Shown piece after piece: positions 35,972 to 47,329 of a DNA stretch of 64,000 bases. Position numbers and translations under genes: made by a program. Source of the DNA: Mucidula mucida (Eukaryota > Basidiomycota > Agaricomycetes > Agaricales > Physalacriaceae); contig JADNYV010000184.1 of the NCBI GenBank assembly GCA_015501055.1, forward strand, positions 1 to 64,000, read 5' to 3'. Numbering within the stretch: position 1 is the stretch's first letter; every line of letters starts with the position of its first letter. Under the pieces are notes generated by a model. The model was given only the letters and a program-made list of their open reading frames with translations, was not told the origin of the DNA and made no database searches.

Positions 35972-37339
35972 ATGTCAATCCTGGTCAAGTCTGAGGAAGC
36001 CGACGTGAATCGTCGCATTGAAACGCCTTCTCCAGATTGTAGACAGTCTCGCCGAAAGCGTCGTAGAGTGGACGCGGAGTTAGAACCGGCGACTGTCCAA
36101 AATACTAGAGGAGGACAAGAAAAAGCTGAAGTTGCTGAAGAATGTACGATTCCCTAGTTCTGTTCTCTTTATCTGTGTCTGATGGGCAATGAAAGCCTAA
36201 ATTTAAACACAACAACGCAAGTTTGGATGAAGACACTGTTGCTGACCGTCTCAAGCCAATTGGCCTGGATATCTACCCAATCCCGATGGACCAGGCCGAC
36301 GTCAGCGTTCCAGCGAGGCGCACTTTCTTCGCCAAATACTTTGGCGGTCCCCCGCAGGGTACATATTGCTCTTCCGGCAAGGACTCTCATGTCAAGCACC
36401 CGGAAGCCAAGCGACGAAGGGATTTCATGTGTCTCCAAATGCAGTGGAACCCCAATGGCCCGCTAATCCCTGGTGCTCCAGGTCTATTCTTTGGCCGAGG
36501 GAGGGAAGACGTGTGGACTGCGGATATGAGTCCGCTGAGCGTTCTCATCTGCTTGCAGTCTAACCAGTGGCTGTATCTTGGGGAGTATAAATTAGGAAAG
36601 AGTCCTACACTCACAACTAGAGAATGGAAGGCGCAAAAGCAGCTGGTAATGTCAGTGTTTAGTAGAGATGAAGCTTCACTGAGGGATGTCTTTTTCATCT
36701 AGGTAAAGACAACTTGGACGCGTCCCACCGCGACGAAGAAAGAAGATCGACCAGATCGCATCGTGATTCATCTCAGGAAGCAACTAGGATGCGAGCCGAC
36801 TGATGCAGAGCTCAACGCTGCTGATGCTGATACAGAGAATCAATGATTACGGTGAAAGACGTCGAACATGAATTTGACGTTGGAAACTACGCGAGTCCAC
36901 TTATTTGAACTGATGCTTGGAGAAGAATCTCATGACTTTACAGGAGATACGGATATGGACCATGAAATGTGTTGGTTACGATGAGCAGATCCAGAGAACT
37001 GTGCTAGAGCGGTATCCCGCTTTCGAAGCAGAGCAGAAAGGAGTAAAGGTGGAGGACGCTGCAAGCGAGTCCGATGAGGATGGACCTGTCCCGGTGAAGA
37101 GAGGCAAAAAGAAGGTGAAGGAGGTGAAGAAGGAAGCACCCAGCGATGAATTGAAGTCTTCGAAGAAAAAGCCAAACAGCAAATCTGGTTCTGGAAAGAA
37201 ACGCGGCTGGAGCGACCGGGACTCAGAGACAGAGTCTGACGGCGATGATGCGGAGGATTATAGTCCAAGCATTGGTGGATACAATGTCCGACCAAGCACA
37301 AGAAATCCACGTCCAAATGCTGTTCGGAAACGCGTATAA
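35972..37339 (+). pseudogene. DUF6697-like protein, copy 2, frame-broken
   Basis: Colinear with copy 1 from MSILVKSEE (ATG 35972) to the tail GGYNVRPSTRNPRP and TAA 37337-37339. Core blocks include MDQADVSVPARRTFFAKYFGG, PGAPGLFFGRGRED, NQWLYLGEYKLGK and WTMKCVGYDEQIQ. Three defects are visible. The first exon changes frame between about 36090 and 36110. A net loss of seven bases near 36841-36857 (compared with copy 1) creates an immediate stop. The last intron has a GC donor (gcgagt, about 36892) where copies 1 and 3 have GT. It is most likely a pseudogene. Confidence 0.74.
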
Positions 37340-37471
37340 TAGTCCTACACAAATTCTGCTGTGCATGTACTTGTCTTAATCTCTGAGAGACGACCGTTCG
37401 GCTAAGTCGGCCCGATATCCACGTCTTTGTACCTCACCATCAACGACAATTGACTTAACGACCAGGACCAA

Positions 37472-38835
37472 ATGGCAGTATCGGTGAAGCGAGAGGAATA
37501 CCTAGAAGTCGCTGATGAACCAACTCGTTCAAGTCCTCCTAAACGGCGTCGAGTTGAAGTAGTGATTGAATTAAAGCATACGCCTCAAGAAGACAAAAAA
37601 ACCAAGGCACTTAAGAAGGTATGCTCACATCACTTCTTTGAGTCGCTACCTCTAACCGACCATAGAAAGCGCTGACGGTCAAGAATTGCCGTATTGTACA
37701 TTTACCCTGCGAATCGATTATGGCGCGTCTCGATACTATTGGGCGTCCAGTCTATCCAGTTCCCATGGATCAGGCTGAAGCGAGCGCTCCTGCTAGTCGT
37801 CTGTTCTTTTCGCATTATTTTGGTGGAGCCCCGCAAGGCAAATACTGTCCTGCTGGGCAAAACTTTCTGGCCAAACACCCGCAAGCAGGAAGACGACGTG
37901 ACTTCTTCTATCTCAATCTGCGTTGGAATCCATATGGCCCGCGTATTCCCGGTGCTCCGGGGATCTTTTTTGGCTCGGGAAGAATAGACAAGTGGACTGA
38001 GGACATGAGTCCTTGGAGTGTCATCATTTTCCTCAAGAAGAACCAATGGCTGTATCTTGGGGAATATAAGCTAGGGAAGGCCGTTGATCTAACTACCACA
38101 GAATGGAAAGCTCTAGATTCCACGGTATGCCATGATGTCGATATCTGGCTGCCGCACACTGAACGCTATTGAAACCATAAGGTCAGGACGGCATGGACGC
38201 GGCCAAAAGACGATAAGACGGCTAAAGGCTCTGGTGGAAGAGAGCATCGCACTCAAATTCACTTAAGGAAGCAATTTGGACGTTATCCGACAGAGGCAGA
38301 GTTTTCCGCTGCTCTCAAAGCCGAAAATGACTATCTGAATATTACGCCACAAGACGTCGACCGTGACTTTGGTCTTGGTAACTCGGTACGTTGTCCTCGA
38401 GCTATTTTACACTGGTCTTAGCGTCTCTTCAATGCCAGAAGATACACGTATGGACCATGGAATTGTTGACTACGACGATCAAATACAGCGAACTGTCGTG
38501 AACGAATTTGCCGCCTTTGACGCTCGGACAAAGGCGGAGGCCGCAGAGAATAAAAAGCTCGAAGCGCAGGAGAACATGAAGGTGGAGGAGGCTAAAATGA
38601 CGGTAATGCAGCGGCAATCGGGAAAACGGAAGGTGAAGACAGAGGCTGATGAGCAAGGGCTTCGCTCGTTGAAGCAGAAGGGCACTGGTAACAAACGTAA
38701 ATGGAGCGAAGACGACTCAGGATTGGAGTGTAGTGATGGGTTGAGGAAGGGAATAGCAATACGATTGGGGGGTACCATGTTCGTCCCAGCAACAGACATC
38801 CTCGACCAGCCGCTGCTCAAAAACGCCGAGTATAA
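37472..38835 (+). pseudogene. DUF6697-like protein, copy 3, frame-broken
   Basis: The most diverged of three tandem copies. Its N-terminus is MAVSVKREEYLE. Core blocks are MDQAEASAPASRLFFSHYFGG, RIPGAPGIFFGSG, NQWLYLGEYKLGK and QIHLRKQFGRYPTEAE. In the last exon one base is missing just after the WTM block (about 38459-38468), so the following DYDDQIQRTVV is in another frame. A second shift occurs before the terminal GGYHVRPSNRHPRP, whose frame ends at TAA 38833-38835. The three copies share the terminal pattern GGYxxRPSxRxPRP, so it was under constraint in the family. Confidence 0.72.
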
Positions 38836-39748
38836 ATTGTACTTCGTCCGCTAACATGCATAGGAATAACCTTTACCATTTTGCCATGAACTCTGCATGT
38901 TACAATATCTTCACTATCTTCATGTCTTCTAAGTTCTTGTAGCTGCTGTCGCTGTGTCTGAAAAACTTGTGCAAACATGCCCTGAACAGGCCTACAGTAC
39001 ATGTCAAGCCTCTGGGACAGCCGGTTACCTCAAGATGATTCAAATCTACCTTACATCGTCCTCGCATGCAGTGCTTCTTCCACTCGAGAGATTACAGCAC
39101 CAAAGTCCATGACGCGCTTTCAGAACGAGGGAACACGCGAATTAAACGTGGTAGGCACTTTCGGCGTCCTACCAAGAGCATTAACTCAAGTTTTACCTTT
39201 TCTACTAATTGCTGGTACACGCGCAATTTCAGGTGTCGTGTCGAGTGGTCATGTAAACGTTAAGCCGCCTTCGTGAATTCATGTACACCATCCGCAAAAA
39301 ACATCGCTACAGAACACTCTGGGGGCCCATACATGATTCGAACTGATGCCCGTGGCCGTGTTACTTCGTCTGGATTGACCCGCTAACTTTAATTCAATCG
39401 TAAGTGACGCACACGCATCGCTTTCCGTGACTTCCGAGGATCTGAGTACTGCTAGTTTCCCTACCCTTCAGTTTGAACGGCACTGTAGCGTAAAACCATC
39501 TACTGGCTCTTCTTTCGGACTTCTCTGTGTGTCTCGCTTTTCTCATTATCGTACTACTGAAATGCTGGATAACTCGGAAATTATATCCGTTCAATTTATG
39601 GTGACCCCGTGGCCCATGTATTGTCCCGACTCGTCAGGAAGGCTTAACTGACGGGAAAAGACTCCACAACGCGCCAGGATTTCGAAATGCAAGTGTACTC
39701 CTCGATCAGCATTACTTAAGGCCTGTCACTCACGTTCATCGGTATGGG
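38836..39748. other. Intergenic, no supported gene
   Basis: Short frames only. A tRNA-like T-loop (minus strand, GTTCGAATC near 39330-39345) is not supported by the other arms. Confidence 0.45.
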
Positions 39749-41800
39749 ATGGTGCAACTAGACGACGAGATTGATATGCCATCCCAAGTTTGGTTGCGCC
39801 GGAGCTCGCATCAGGCACCTGACACCCGCGTCTGCGCCACAAGCCGACCCAAATCACCTCACTTACGAACGATCTTCGATAACGCTGGCACACATGGAGC
39901 CAAGGAGGTATCTAGCTCTGATGCAGCAGAACTGTCTGCACTGGACGATGTTCTTGAGCTAGAATGCCTAGCTTGGAATTTCGACGACACGGTAGCCGGA
40001 CGAAACCAAGATATTTTGTTTTCTGATCTCCCCTCGTCTCCAGAGCCGACGAAGGAGACACAGTGGATCACTATTCCCATCATTATGGAGGGTATTGAAT
40101 CCTCTTCCAACTTTAGATCGACCCCGGCCTCGTCCCCTCAAGTGGTGGCGATAGCCCCACGCGTGAACAGTGGAGAATTGTTTCACCGTAGCAAGTTGCC
40201 CGTCATATCCTACGTGCCTCCAATCACGTACGTCGACGTTGCTCAGAACAAAAATCATAATGTGTCAGCTTCCGAAGAGCCCTCTAGCTTCGAGGGAGAA
40301 TCGCTATCACCTCTTTCCCATCGAGGCATCGCCATGCTTGTAGAGGCGACGGCGTATCACATCTCAAGGGATGCGGAGATGCGTTGGGCATGTGTTCTAC
40401 CCTCGACGGAACTTTCTATTGGCATTCCAGGTCAGAAACTCATTCTACGCTTGTTGATTGCTATGAATAACCAGTTCTTTACATAGATCTATACACAGGT
40501 CGCGAAACGGCTTCTGAATTATCTCGAAGCAGTCATGACGGAAAATCAGATAGGCTTCGGACGCGGTTAACATCAACGACTGTCGACGAAGACGGACACA
40601 GGGAGATATCACAAGATTTATTTATAAATGGGCCACAAACTCCGTCTGTCGCGTCGGAGCATTCACTGTCTGAAGTGGCGAGTGCACAAATATGTGGCAA
40701 CAGTTTCAGTGTATATAAGCCTCTACTACCCGCTGATGTCTCGTCCTCATCCCAACATTCGTCTCTGGCAGCTCCCTCGCGCGACCGCACTACTTCTGCG
40801 GCGCCTTTGGGCGTACTCTTGGTGACTGGCCACACCTTCTCGACATGGACCTGGCCGATTGGCCGTGGAGTTACTACACCCCGACGGGCGGATGCCCTCG
40901 ACGTCGTCCCGATCGGGCAATCACCGCTCGAGGCTGCGACGAACGTTGATCATCCTATATCGAACGGTACCGACGTTGGCCCATCGGCTTGCGACGGAAA
41001 TAACTCCTGTGAGAGCATTATGGGGTCATCGTTGGCGCTGCCTCTGAAGAACACAACCGCTCTATTGATTCTGAATCTTGCCTTCCTCTGTCGGTCGATT
41101 CCAGGCCCTGTCCTCTCTCAGTCAACGTTCAATGTGGTAATACATCTCATAACAGACTCATTTCAGCCTCTAGTTTGCCCAGGCAATCAGCCGTCGGCGA
41201 TTCCTTACTAGATGTTGTTGGTTCAAATAACAGAACCAACGCCACTTACGCGACACCCGTAATGCCTGGCCTCTTCCTCAGCCTATCGATAGGTCGTCGG
41301 TCATCAGCGAGGCGGTATCAAATCACGCCGCGGGGAACTCGACAACATATGAACCACTGCAATCTCTTCTTGATGACGTCGTCGTCATTCAACAAAATCA
41401 GGTTCACGAGACCTGCAATCTTCCACTTTTCGGGCAAAAAACATCTTTCGTCACGAAATCATTACGGATTTCAAGAACACCTCAGAAAGGAAAACAATGC
41501 GCAACGTCTAATTTTACCTACGCTAGCGTTCAAACAGAGCCGTGTGCCGCAATGACCGGGCCTGACATGTCATTCGACGAGGGGGACCCAGTACAGCGTG
41601 AGAGTCTCCGACGGAAGATTCAGCGGCTCGAAGCCGAAGTCAAAGAACTGAAGCTGCGCAATCAGGAGGTACAGAAGAGATCATGGGCGAATTGGTTGTC
41701 TTGCGGAAGGATGTGGCGCTTAATGATATCGGATGATATCTGTCATGAGAGAGTTCAGGTGTCCGCATTTCCTGACCTTCATTTCGCCACAAGGTTTTAA
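39749..41800 (+). CDS. Unknown low-complexity protein with C-terminal coiled coil
   Basis: A first exon from ATG 39749 runs for about 230 codons. A 56-bp intron (about 40430-40485) joins it in frame to a second long exon to about 41136. Further introns near 41137-41166 and about 41260-41280 lead to a last exon whose frame includes ESLRRKIQRLEAEVKEL, a strong heptad pattern (41601-41675). The protein is Ser/Thr/Pro-rich and acidic, probably largely disordered, with a hydrophobic stretch (LALPLKNTTALLILNLAFL, about 41031-41090) that could be a membrane span. I do not recognise the family. The 3' end is uncertain; a last intron may begin at 41668. Confidence is for a real gene, not for each exon. 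Confidence 0.5.
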
Positions 41801-41943
41801 TGAGTAGGCAGGGCTCCAACATGGTAAGTTCCAGGCCATACGTTAAAAATATATATCACTGATGCATACACGCACAGACGGCTTCGATCAGTAAAAATAA
41901 CACAATGCAGTACTGCAAGATAGGATTTGGATATAGATTCTTC

Positions 41944-44161
41944 TCAAGCAGGTCCCATCACCACAGGTTTAGTCTTGGATAGGTGAGAGATTGTCTCGTC
42001 ATCGAGGCCGAGGTGCGCCTTTACCAGTTCGGGCGGCGTCAAGGCCAGCCACTATGGGAAAGCGTTAGCAGGAACGGCATGATTGCGAGCACTGAAATCT
42101 ACCTGGTTGAGACTGATGTCCTGGAAACGATCTGTGTTGAAGATCTCCAAGAATCTCAACGTCGAGTTTCCCGTATTTTCGACGTAGTGGCCTAAAAATA
42201 CTCTTGAGAAAAGCCTCAGACGAAAGGAATGAGGACATACCCATAGCAGTAGGTACGTAGCCTATTCACAGCATGTGAGTGTGGCTCTTTGTAAATAACA
42301 TCCACTGACCGATATCACCAGGTTGGTAATTGAATGTTCTGGCCGTGCCTTGGGAGGCAAAGATGGTCACGCGTCCCTCGCCCTCGCTACGATGAGCGGA
42401 TATAATCAGTATCGTAGAACATCGCGAAGAGAATCAAGCACTCACAGGAAGAAGCTCCACTCATCCATGGTAGGGTGCCAATGAAGCTCCCTAGCCAATA
42501 ACGTATCAAGCGACGATCGGAACGCAGAAAGTAGATACAAACCTAATAGCACCCGGTTCAACAGTGACTTCAGCAGCGGCGATGGTGTTCGAGACTTTGA
42601 ATGTGGTGGAATCGACTATCCTGACGGAGCCACCAGATAATTGTGTGGGCGGTACTTGCGACAAGGCAAAGGTATACGGGTCCGGACGGTACCTTGTGGA
42701 CTAACGGGAATTTGGGCGTCGTCGGCAGGAACGTCTGCGAAAAGTTTTCAACAAACACGCTGAACCAGCGTATAATAGGAAGCAAACCAGCAGGGAAGAT
42801 ATACAGCTCCTTGGCAGGAATATGCGCAAACGCTTCGGGACTGGTGGCCTGGAAGTTCTTTTGAATTACTACGAGGCTATGAGTACTCTTAAATTTCAAG
42901 CGCACGAGGCTATCACCTTCCGCTGGGACATGTGCCAACCAATCTGTCAGCTAAGTTTGAAGTTCAAATGAATGCAACCGCGCTGGGGGGAAGGGGAGCC
43001 TACTAAGAAAGTCGAATCCTCGCTGAAGTCTCCATCGTCGAAGACCTTTGATGCCACGTGAGAAAGGAGAGTACAGGGAGAAAGGAGTGCTTACAAGAAT
43101 GAACTCAGAACCATCCGGGTCGTCGCCAGTTGCTTGTAAGGAATGAGGAATACCGGCGGGGAAGAACCAAAGATCTCCCGGGCCCTAACAGAGTGTCACT
43201 CAAGCTGCAAGTGAAAACGTCGGCCTGTACTCACCACATTGCCGATGAAGTTGCGTCCTTCAGAATCAACGGCAGTCACTTGAGTCGTTCCCTAGCAAGC
43301 CCAATTCGAAACGCATAGAATGATCAATTTGGCGTTGCTCACTTTCAAGACATAGGCCCACTAAGAGACACAATCAGCAGTAGCGGGAATCGCGTGAGCA
43401 GGAACGTTACCTCTGATGTTTTGTGCCAATGAAGCTCGCTGAAGAAGATATGAGCATGTCATGGACCCGACCATGATCGGACATACCGAACTGCACCAGG
43501 TTCAAGGCGCATGTTGACACTGGCCATAGCTAAGGAGTCTTAGAAAAGGGTGCAAACGATTTAGGTATGACCAACCAGTTGCAATGGGCATGACCCCGAC
43601 TGAATAGGAGATAAGCAGGAGAACCCTTGTCGGATACAAACACTTACTGTTCTCTTGTCGGGCCCAACCACCAGTCTGCAAGCGATTGTGACTGAAACTG
43701 AATGGCCATTTGGCGTTTTTACTGAAGAAACCGTTGGTCACGAAGAGAGAGAGAAAAATTGGAACGTACACAGTTCCAGAGTCGGTAGTAGGCGGTGTCA
43801 GCAAGTCTGGGTTCTGTAAATCAATGGGTATATTGTCAGGACCCATGATCTTTGCACCAAGGCCCTCGCGTATCGGTTGGACAATGGAAGGATCGCTATC
43901 CTCGTTCCAAAGTGGCACGTTCGGGTCGGTGCTCGCAAACGGGACCGTCGCGGTCGACTCTGGTGCAGAGTCCGTCGAGGACGCGACTAATGTATCCGTT
44001 CCAGATGCTACGGCGGAAGCCGTCACCACTGACGCTGACGACGCCGAAATTGGAGCCAACGACGCCGAAGCTGACGCAGATTCGACACCAGAGCTGGCGG
44101 CAGGAGCACAATAGGCGAGCCTCGCTAGAAGAACGAGATTAACGAGTCCAAGAGCGAACAT
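41944..44161 (-). CDS. Oxalate decarboxylase, secreted bicupin
   Basis: Converts oxalate to formate and CO2 using Mn, outside the cell or at the cell surface (EC 4.1.1.2). It starts at ATG 44161 with a clear signal peptide ([19 protein letters not shown]) and an Ala/Ser/Thr-rich linker. Cupin 1 holds MRLEPGAVR, then, across an intron, [10 protein letters not shown] with Glu and two His metal ligands (about 43410-43495). The lid segment reads SEDSTF (about 43003-43030), whose Glu matches the catalytic lid glutamate of decarboxylases rather than oxidases. Cupin 2 holds [18 protein letters not shown] (about 42455-42570) with the second ligand set. The C-terminus ends PVVMGPA at TGA 41944-41946. 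All exons join in frame. Such enzymes limit oxalate and acidity during plant-matter decay. Confidence 0.92.
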
Positions 44162-47100
44162 GGTCGAAGAGACTTGAGAACAAGTGCTGTGCTGATGTGG
44201 TTTAGACGCCTTTTAAAGACTCAGAGCCGCTCCCTACGCGTCAAAGTTATCCGTTCCATATCAAGAACCGATTCCTAGTCGGGAGTCGGGTCATGGATGA
44301 GCCCACTAACACAGCGGTGTGACTTGTAGGTAGTGTCGATTGGGAGTAATAACCTCCTCGTTACATCACATGGAAGTGGCAAATCGAAGTCGCCACGCGT
44401 GTCGGACGAGACGGAGGGCAGGAATTAAGTGCTTTTGTTCCCACCATCATTCTTCTGACCAAATCCTGCACTCAATTCATGACACTGAAAGTGGATAAGA
44501 GATCTTACCTGTAAGGGCAGAACTGAGAAAGCACATCGTAGCTATTTTTACCCATTTTATATATAGCCGTCGTCTATGTAGAGATCTGTCAGCTGAGCAG
44601 AACGTCAAGGTCTCGAAAGAGAACAGAGGTCCTTTAGGAATGCAGCACAAGTTAAGGTAGGTACCGAATCCACGGCGTTTCGGAATACTGCGTACTGACC
44701 CTCGTCTGGGCCTTTGAGTTATGAGCAAATCGGACCAGGCGGAACGCGAAACTAGGGCGCAACTTCCGTACTTTTGCGGTAAGCAAGAGAGTAAGCATTC
44801 GCGAAGCTCGGAGTTCTATCCGACGGAGGTACTGTAAGAGGTGGCGTATGTCTTCATCAAGATTAGCCGTCATTCAGACTACCGAAATATTGTCATCGAC
44901 GAGATGGACGGACGATATATGGGGTTTGCTTCTTCTGACGCAATCTCGATACGCGCGCTGAGCGGTATGGTGGGGAAATATCACTGGTCAGCAGGTAGAC
45001 AAAGACCGAGTTCTATTTTTGAAGATTCGCTTCTTCAATGAGTCGAGTGATTTCTCCATGAAACCATCACGCGCGCAGGTAGTTGTTGACATTCCTATGA
45101 AATTACCCTTTCTCCGAGGTATGCCAGTCAATTGTAGCGCTGCAAAGTTGAACAGGCAAACCGGAGGTATGCGTACAATACAAAGGTCCCTGAAAAATAG
45201 GACAGTCTAATGCAGTAAATTCCCATGCAACGGCGTCTGTCGGTCCGTGTAGAAGAGCTGCAGCCATATGCATGGCCGAATTCGAGTCTTCCGGAAGTCG
45301 CAGAGGTGGTCAAGGGAAGAGAGTAACCCACAGGCAAACAGTAACAAATTCTATCGAGTCCAAATTTGGAAAGCCAACCCCTTCGGAAAAGTGTTGTCAT
45401 GAAGCAGCTTGAACTACTTCATCTACACCAAAGCTCCCTTACAGATATACACATTGGCGAGTAATCAAAAGGATCACTCCGAGAACGACATGGAGGATCC
45501 TATTCTTGGAGAAATCCGAAATGGCCTGTTGATTCTTATGTATATCTCATCGATTCATATCTTTAACAGCATGTACCTATGGTATTGGCATCTAATAAGT
45601 GCATTTCCAATGTTATGGGTAGGAGATGAGACTAACTATGGATCAAGAAGTTCAACGTCGTTTTCCCAAGTCCGAAATACGAATACATCGGCAAGAGCCT
45701 CATTGCAGGTCTGTAGACCTCCTTGATCAGTCACGATGTAGCCTTGCATATGAACGCGCTGTCTGGCTGATGTCACGTCGCGACGTCGGCAGAACTTGAA
45801 GGACAGCATTCGGAGGAGAGTCGGAGTCCGCAACATGGCGCCACTTCGAAGACTGGCTTTTGCGCGAAGTTGGGAATCTCATTTGCCCTAGAGATAAGCC
45901 GGAGAGTCGAAGCTGAAGCTCAGCCTGGTTCCCAGATCCCGTATCAAGAGCTGTCATCCATCTCGTAACCGATGATACTCGTATGTGCCGCAAGGCTGCC
46001 AGCATATGCTTGTGGGGAACACTCAGACCACCGCTAAGTAGAGCCAGGCTAAATTCAACAATCTGTTGACTCTGCTTGTTTTCCTGACTCTCACACCCGT
46101 GAGGGTTTATTGCTACTTTGAGCGATGATAATTTCACTCAGCCCTGCTGGCGCTCTTTTTTTGGCATTGTGCTATCGATGTATGATGTACTCTACTTTAT
46201 GATGAAGTATCGATTGATTGCGAGCGTACATCAGCTTCGCACTGAAGCCTCGGAGTTTCTGAGCGCCCAAACATGCCAGTGGTGTACTGACCAACTCAGT
46301 CCACCGACATCGATATCCTGTCTACTTCCATGCTTCTGTTCGGACACGTCCAAAGAGTCGCGTATTCTGCCAGACATGCTCCAGCTATTCCGTCCGCATT
46401 GATACCTTCCCGCGTAGCGTGGAACTACTAGTGAGCAGATCTATATTTTCAGGCTGGTACGACACACGGAGATGAAGTATGCCGTCTCCTACGTGTCGTT
46501 AATCAAGACGCAAATAAGATGACGATTGCAATGCCGAAATACCATTGTTGATGACTACCTCCACAATGGTTGTTGTACCTCCTCAGCGCCTCTCGACCAG
46601 TCAAACCCCAAAGAGGCGAATCATAAAGTGGGGCACATGCATTCCTTGCGAACTCGCCTCCCAACCCCTTCCCCTGACCACAAAAAAAACAGGATGATGT
46701 TCAGCATTGCGATTTATTTCCCCATCGGTACTCGCAACTTACTCTCATCCAAGTGGCCCACATGCTGCGCAGTCTTCTCTGCCCGCCCTTGATATCAACA
46801 ACTCGGGTTCACCTTGCTTCAAATCGGTGCAAGGGCTTCATGGGCGGTGAATGACAACATCAATATCCCTTCTGCGTTGGACGTAACAACGCCGCCCATA
46901 TTCTGCGCATGCTTAGTCGCACGCGATATCAAGGGCTGTAAATGGTGATTCAGATGGCTTGTCATCATAGCAGCAGAAGAGAAAATAGTACCACATCAAG
47001 TCCGCATTAAACGCCCAGTTCCTGTACCACACGGTAAGCGCCTATCTTCGGGGTCGTGTCCGTACCGATGCCTACTGACAGTCACGCCTTGAGACTCGGG

Positions 47101-47329
47101 ACCGTGTATTCTGCGAAAATAATGATACTGATTCGACTGCTATGGACGTTCGTACAAGATATGAGAGTGATGGTGATCGTATACATAGTGGCAAGACAAG
47201 ACTGCGAAAGTATTAACATGAACATAAGTAGCAGTAGGATAACAATAAAACACGTATGGGTTCGATGGAGGCATTACAACAATGGTGGCACATAGAGTTC
47301 AGAAATACAGGACCACGGTGTGGCCAAGT
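44162..47329. other. 3.2 kb without a supported gene
   Basis: The left end carries the oxalate decarboxylase promoter, with a TTTTAAAG box near 44210. The rest shows only short frames on both strands. A 136-codon minus-strand frame (45727-46137) and a 105-codon plus-strand frame (45409-45726) have no recognisable similarity. No repeats or RNA genes were seen by eye. Confidence 0.4.

Noticed and set aside
39318..39420. Minus-strand T-loop-like GTTCGAATC suggesting a tRNA
   Set aside because: The T-stem does not pair, no acceptor partner is found within 100 bases, and no A-box in proper position is seen.
43710..44142. Plus-strand frames over the oxalate decarboxylase N-terminus
   Set aside because: Antisense shadows of the Ala/Ser-rich linker.
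45727..46137. 136-codon minus-strand frame as a gene
   Set aside because: No similarity, no convincing start or splice context, and composition like its non-coding surroundings.
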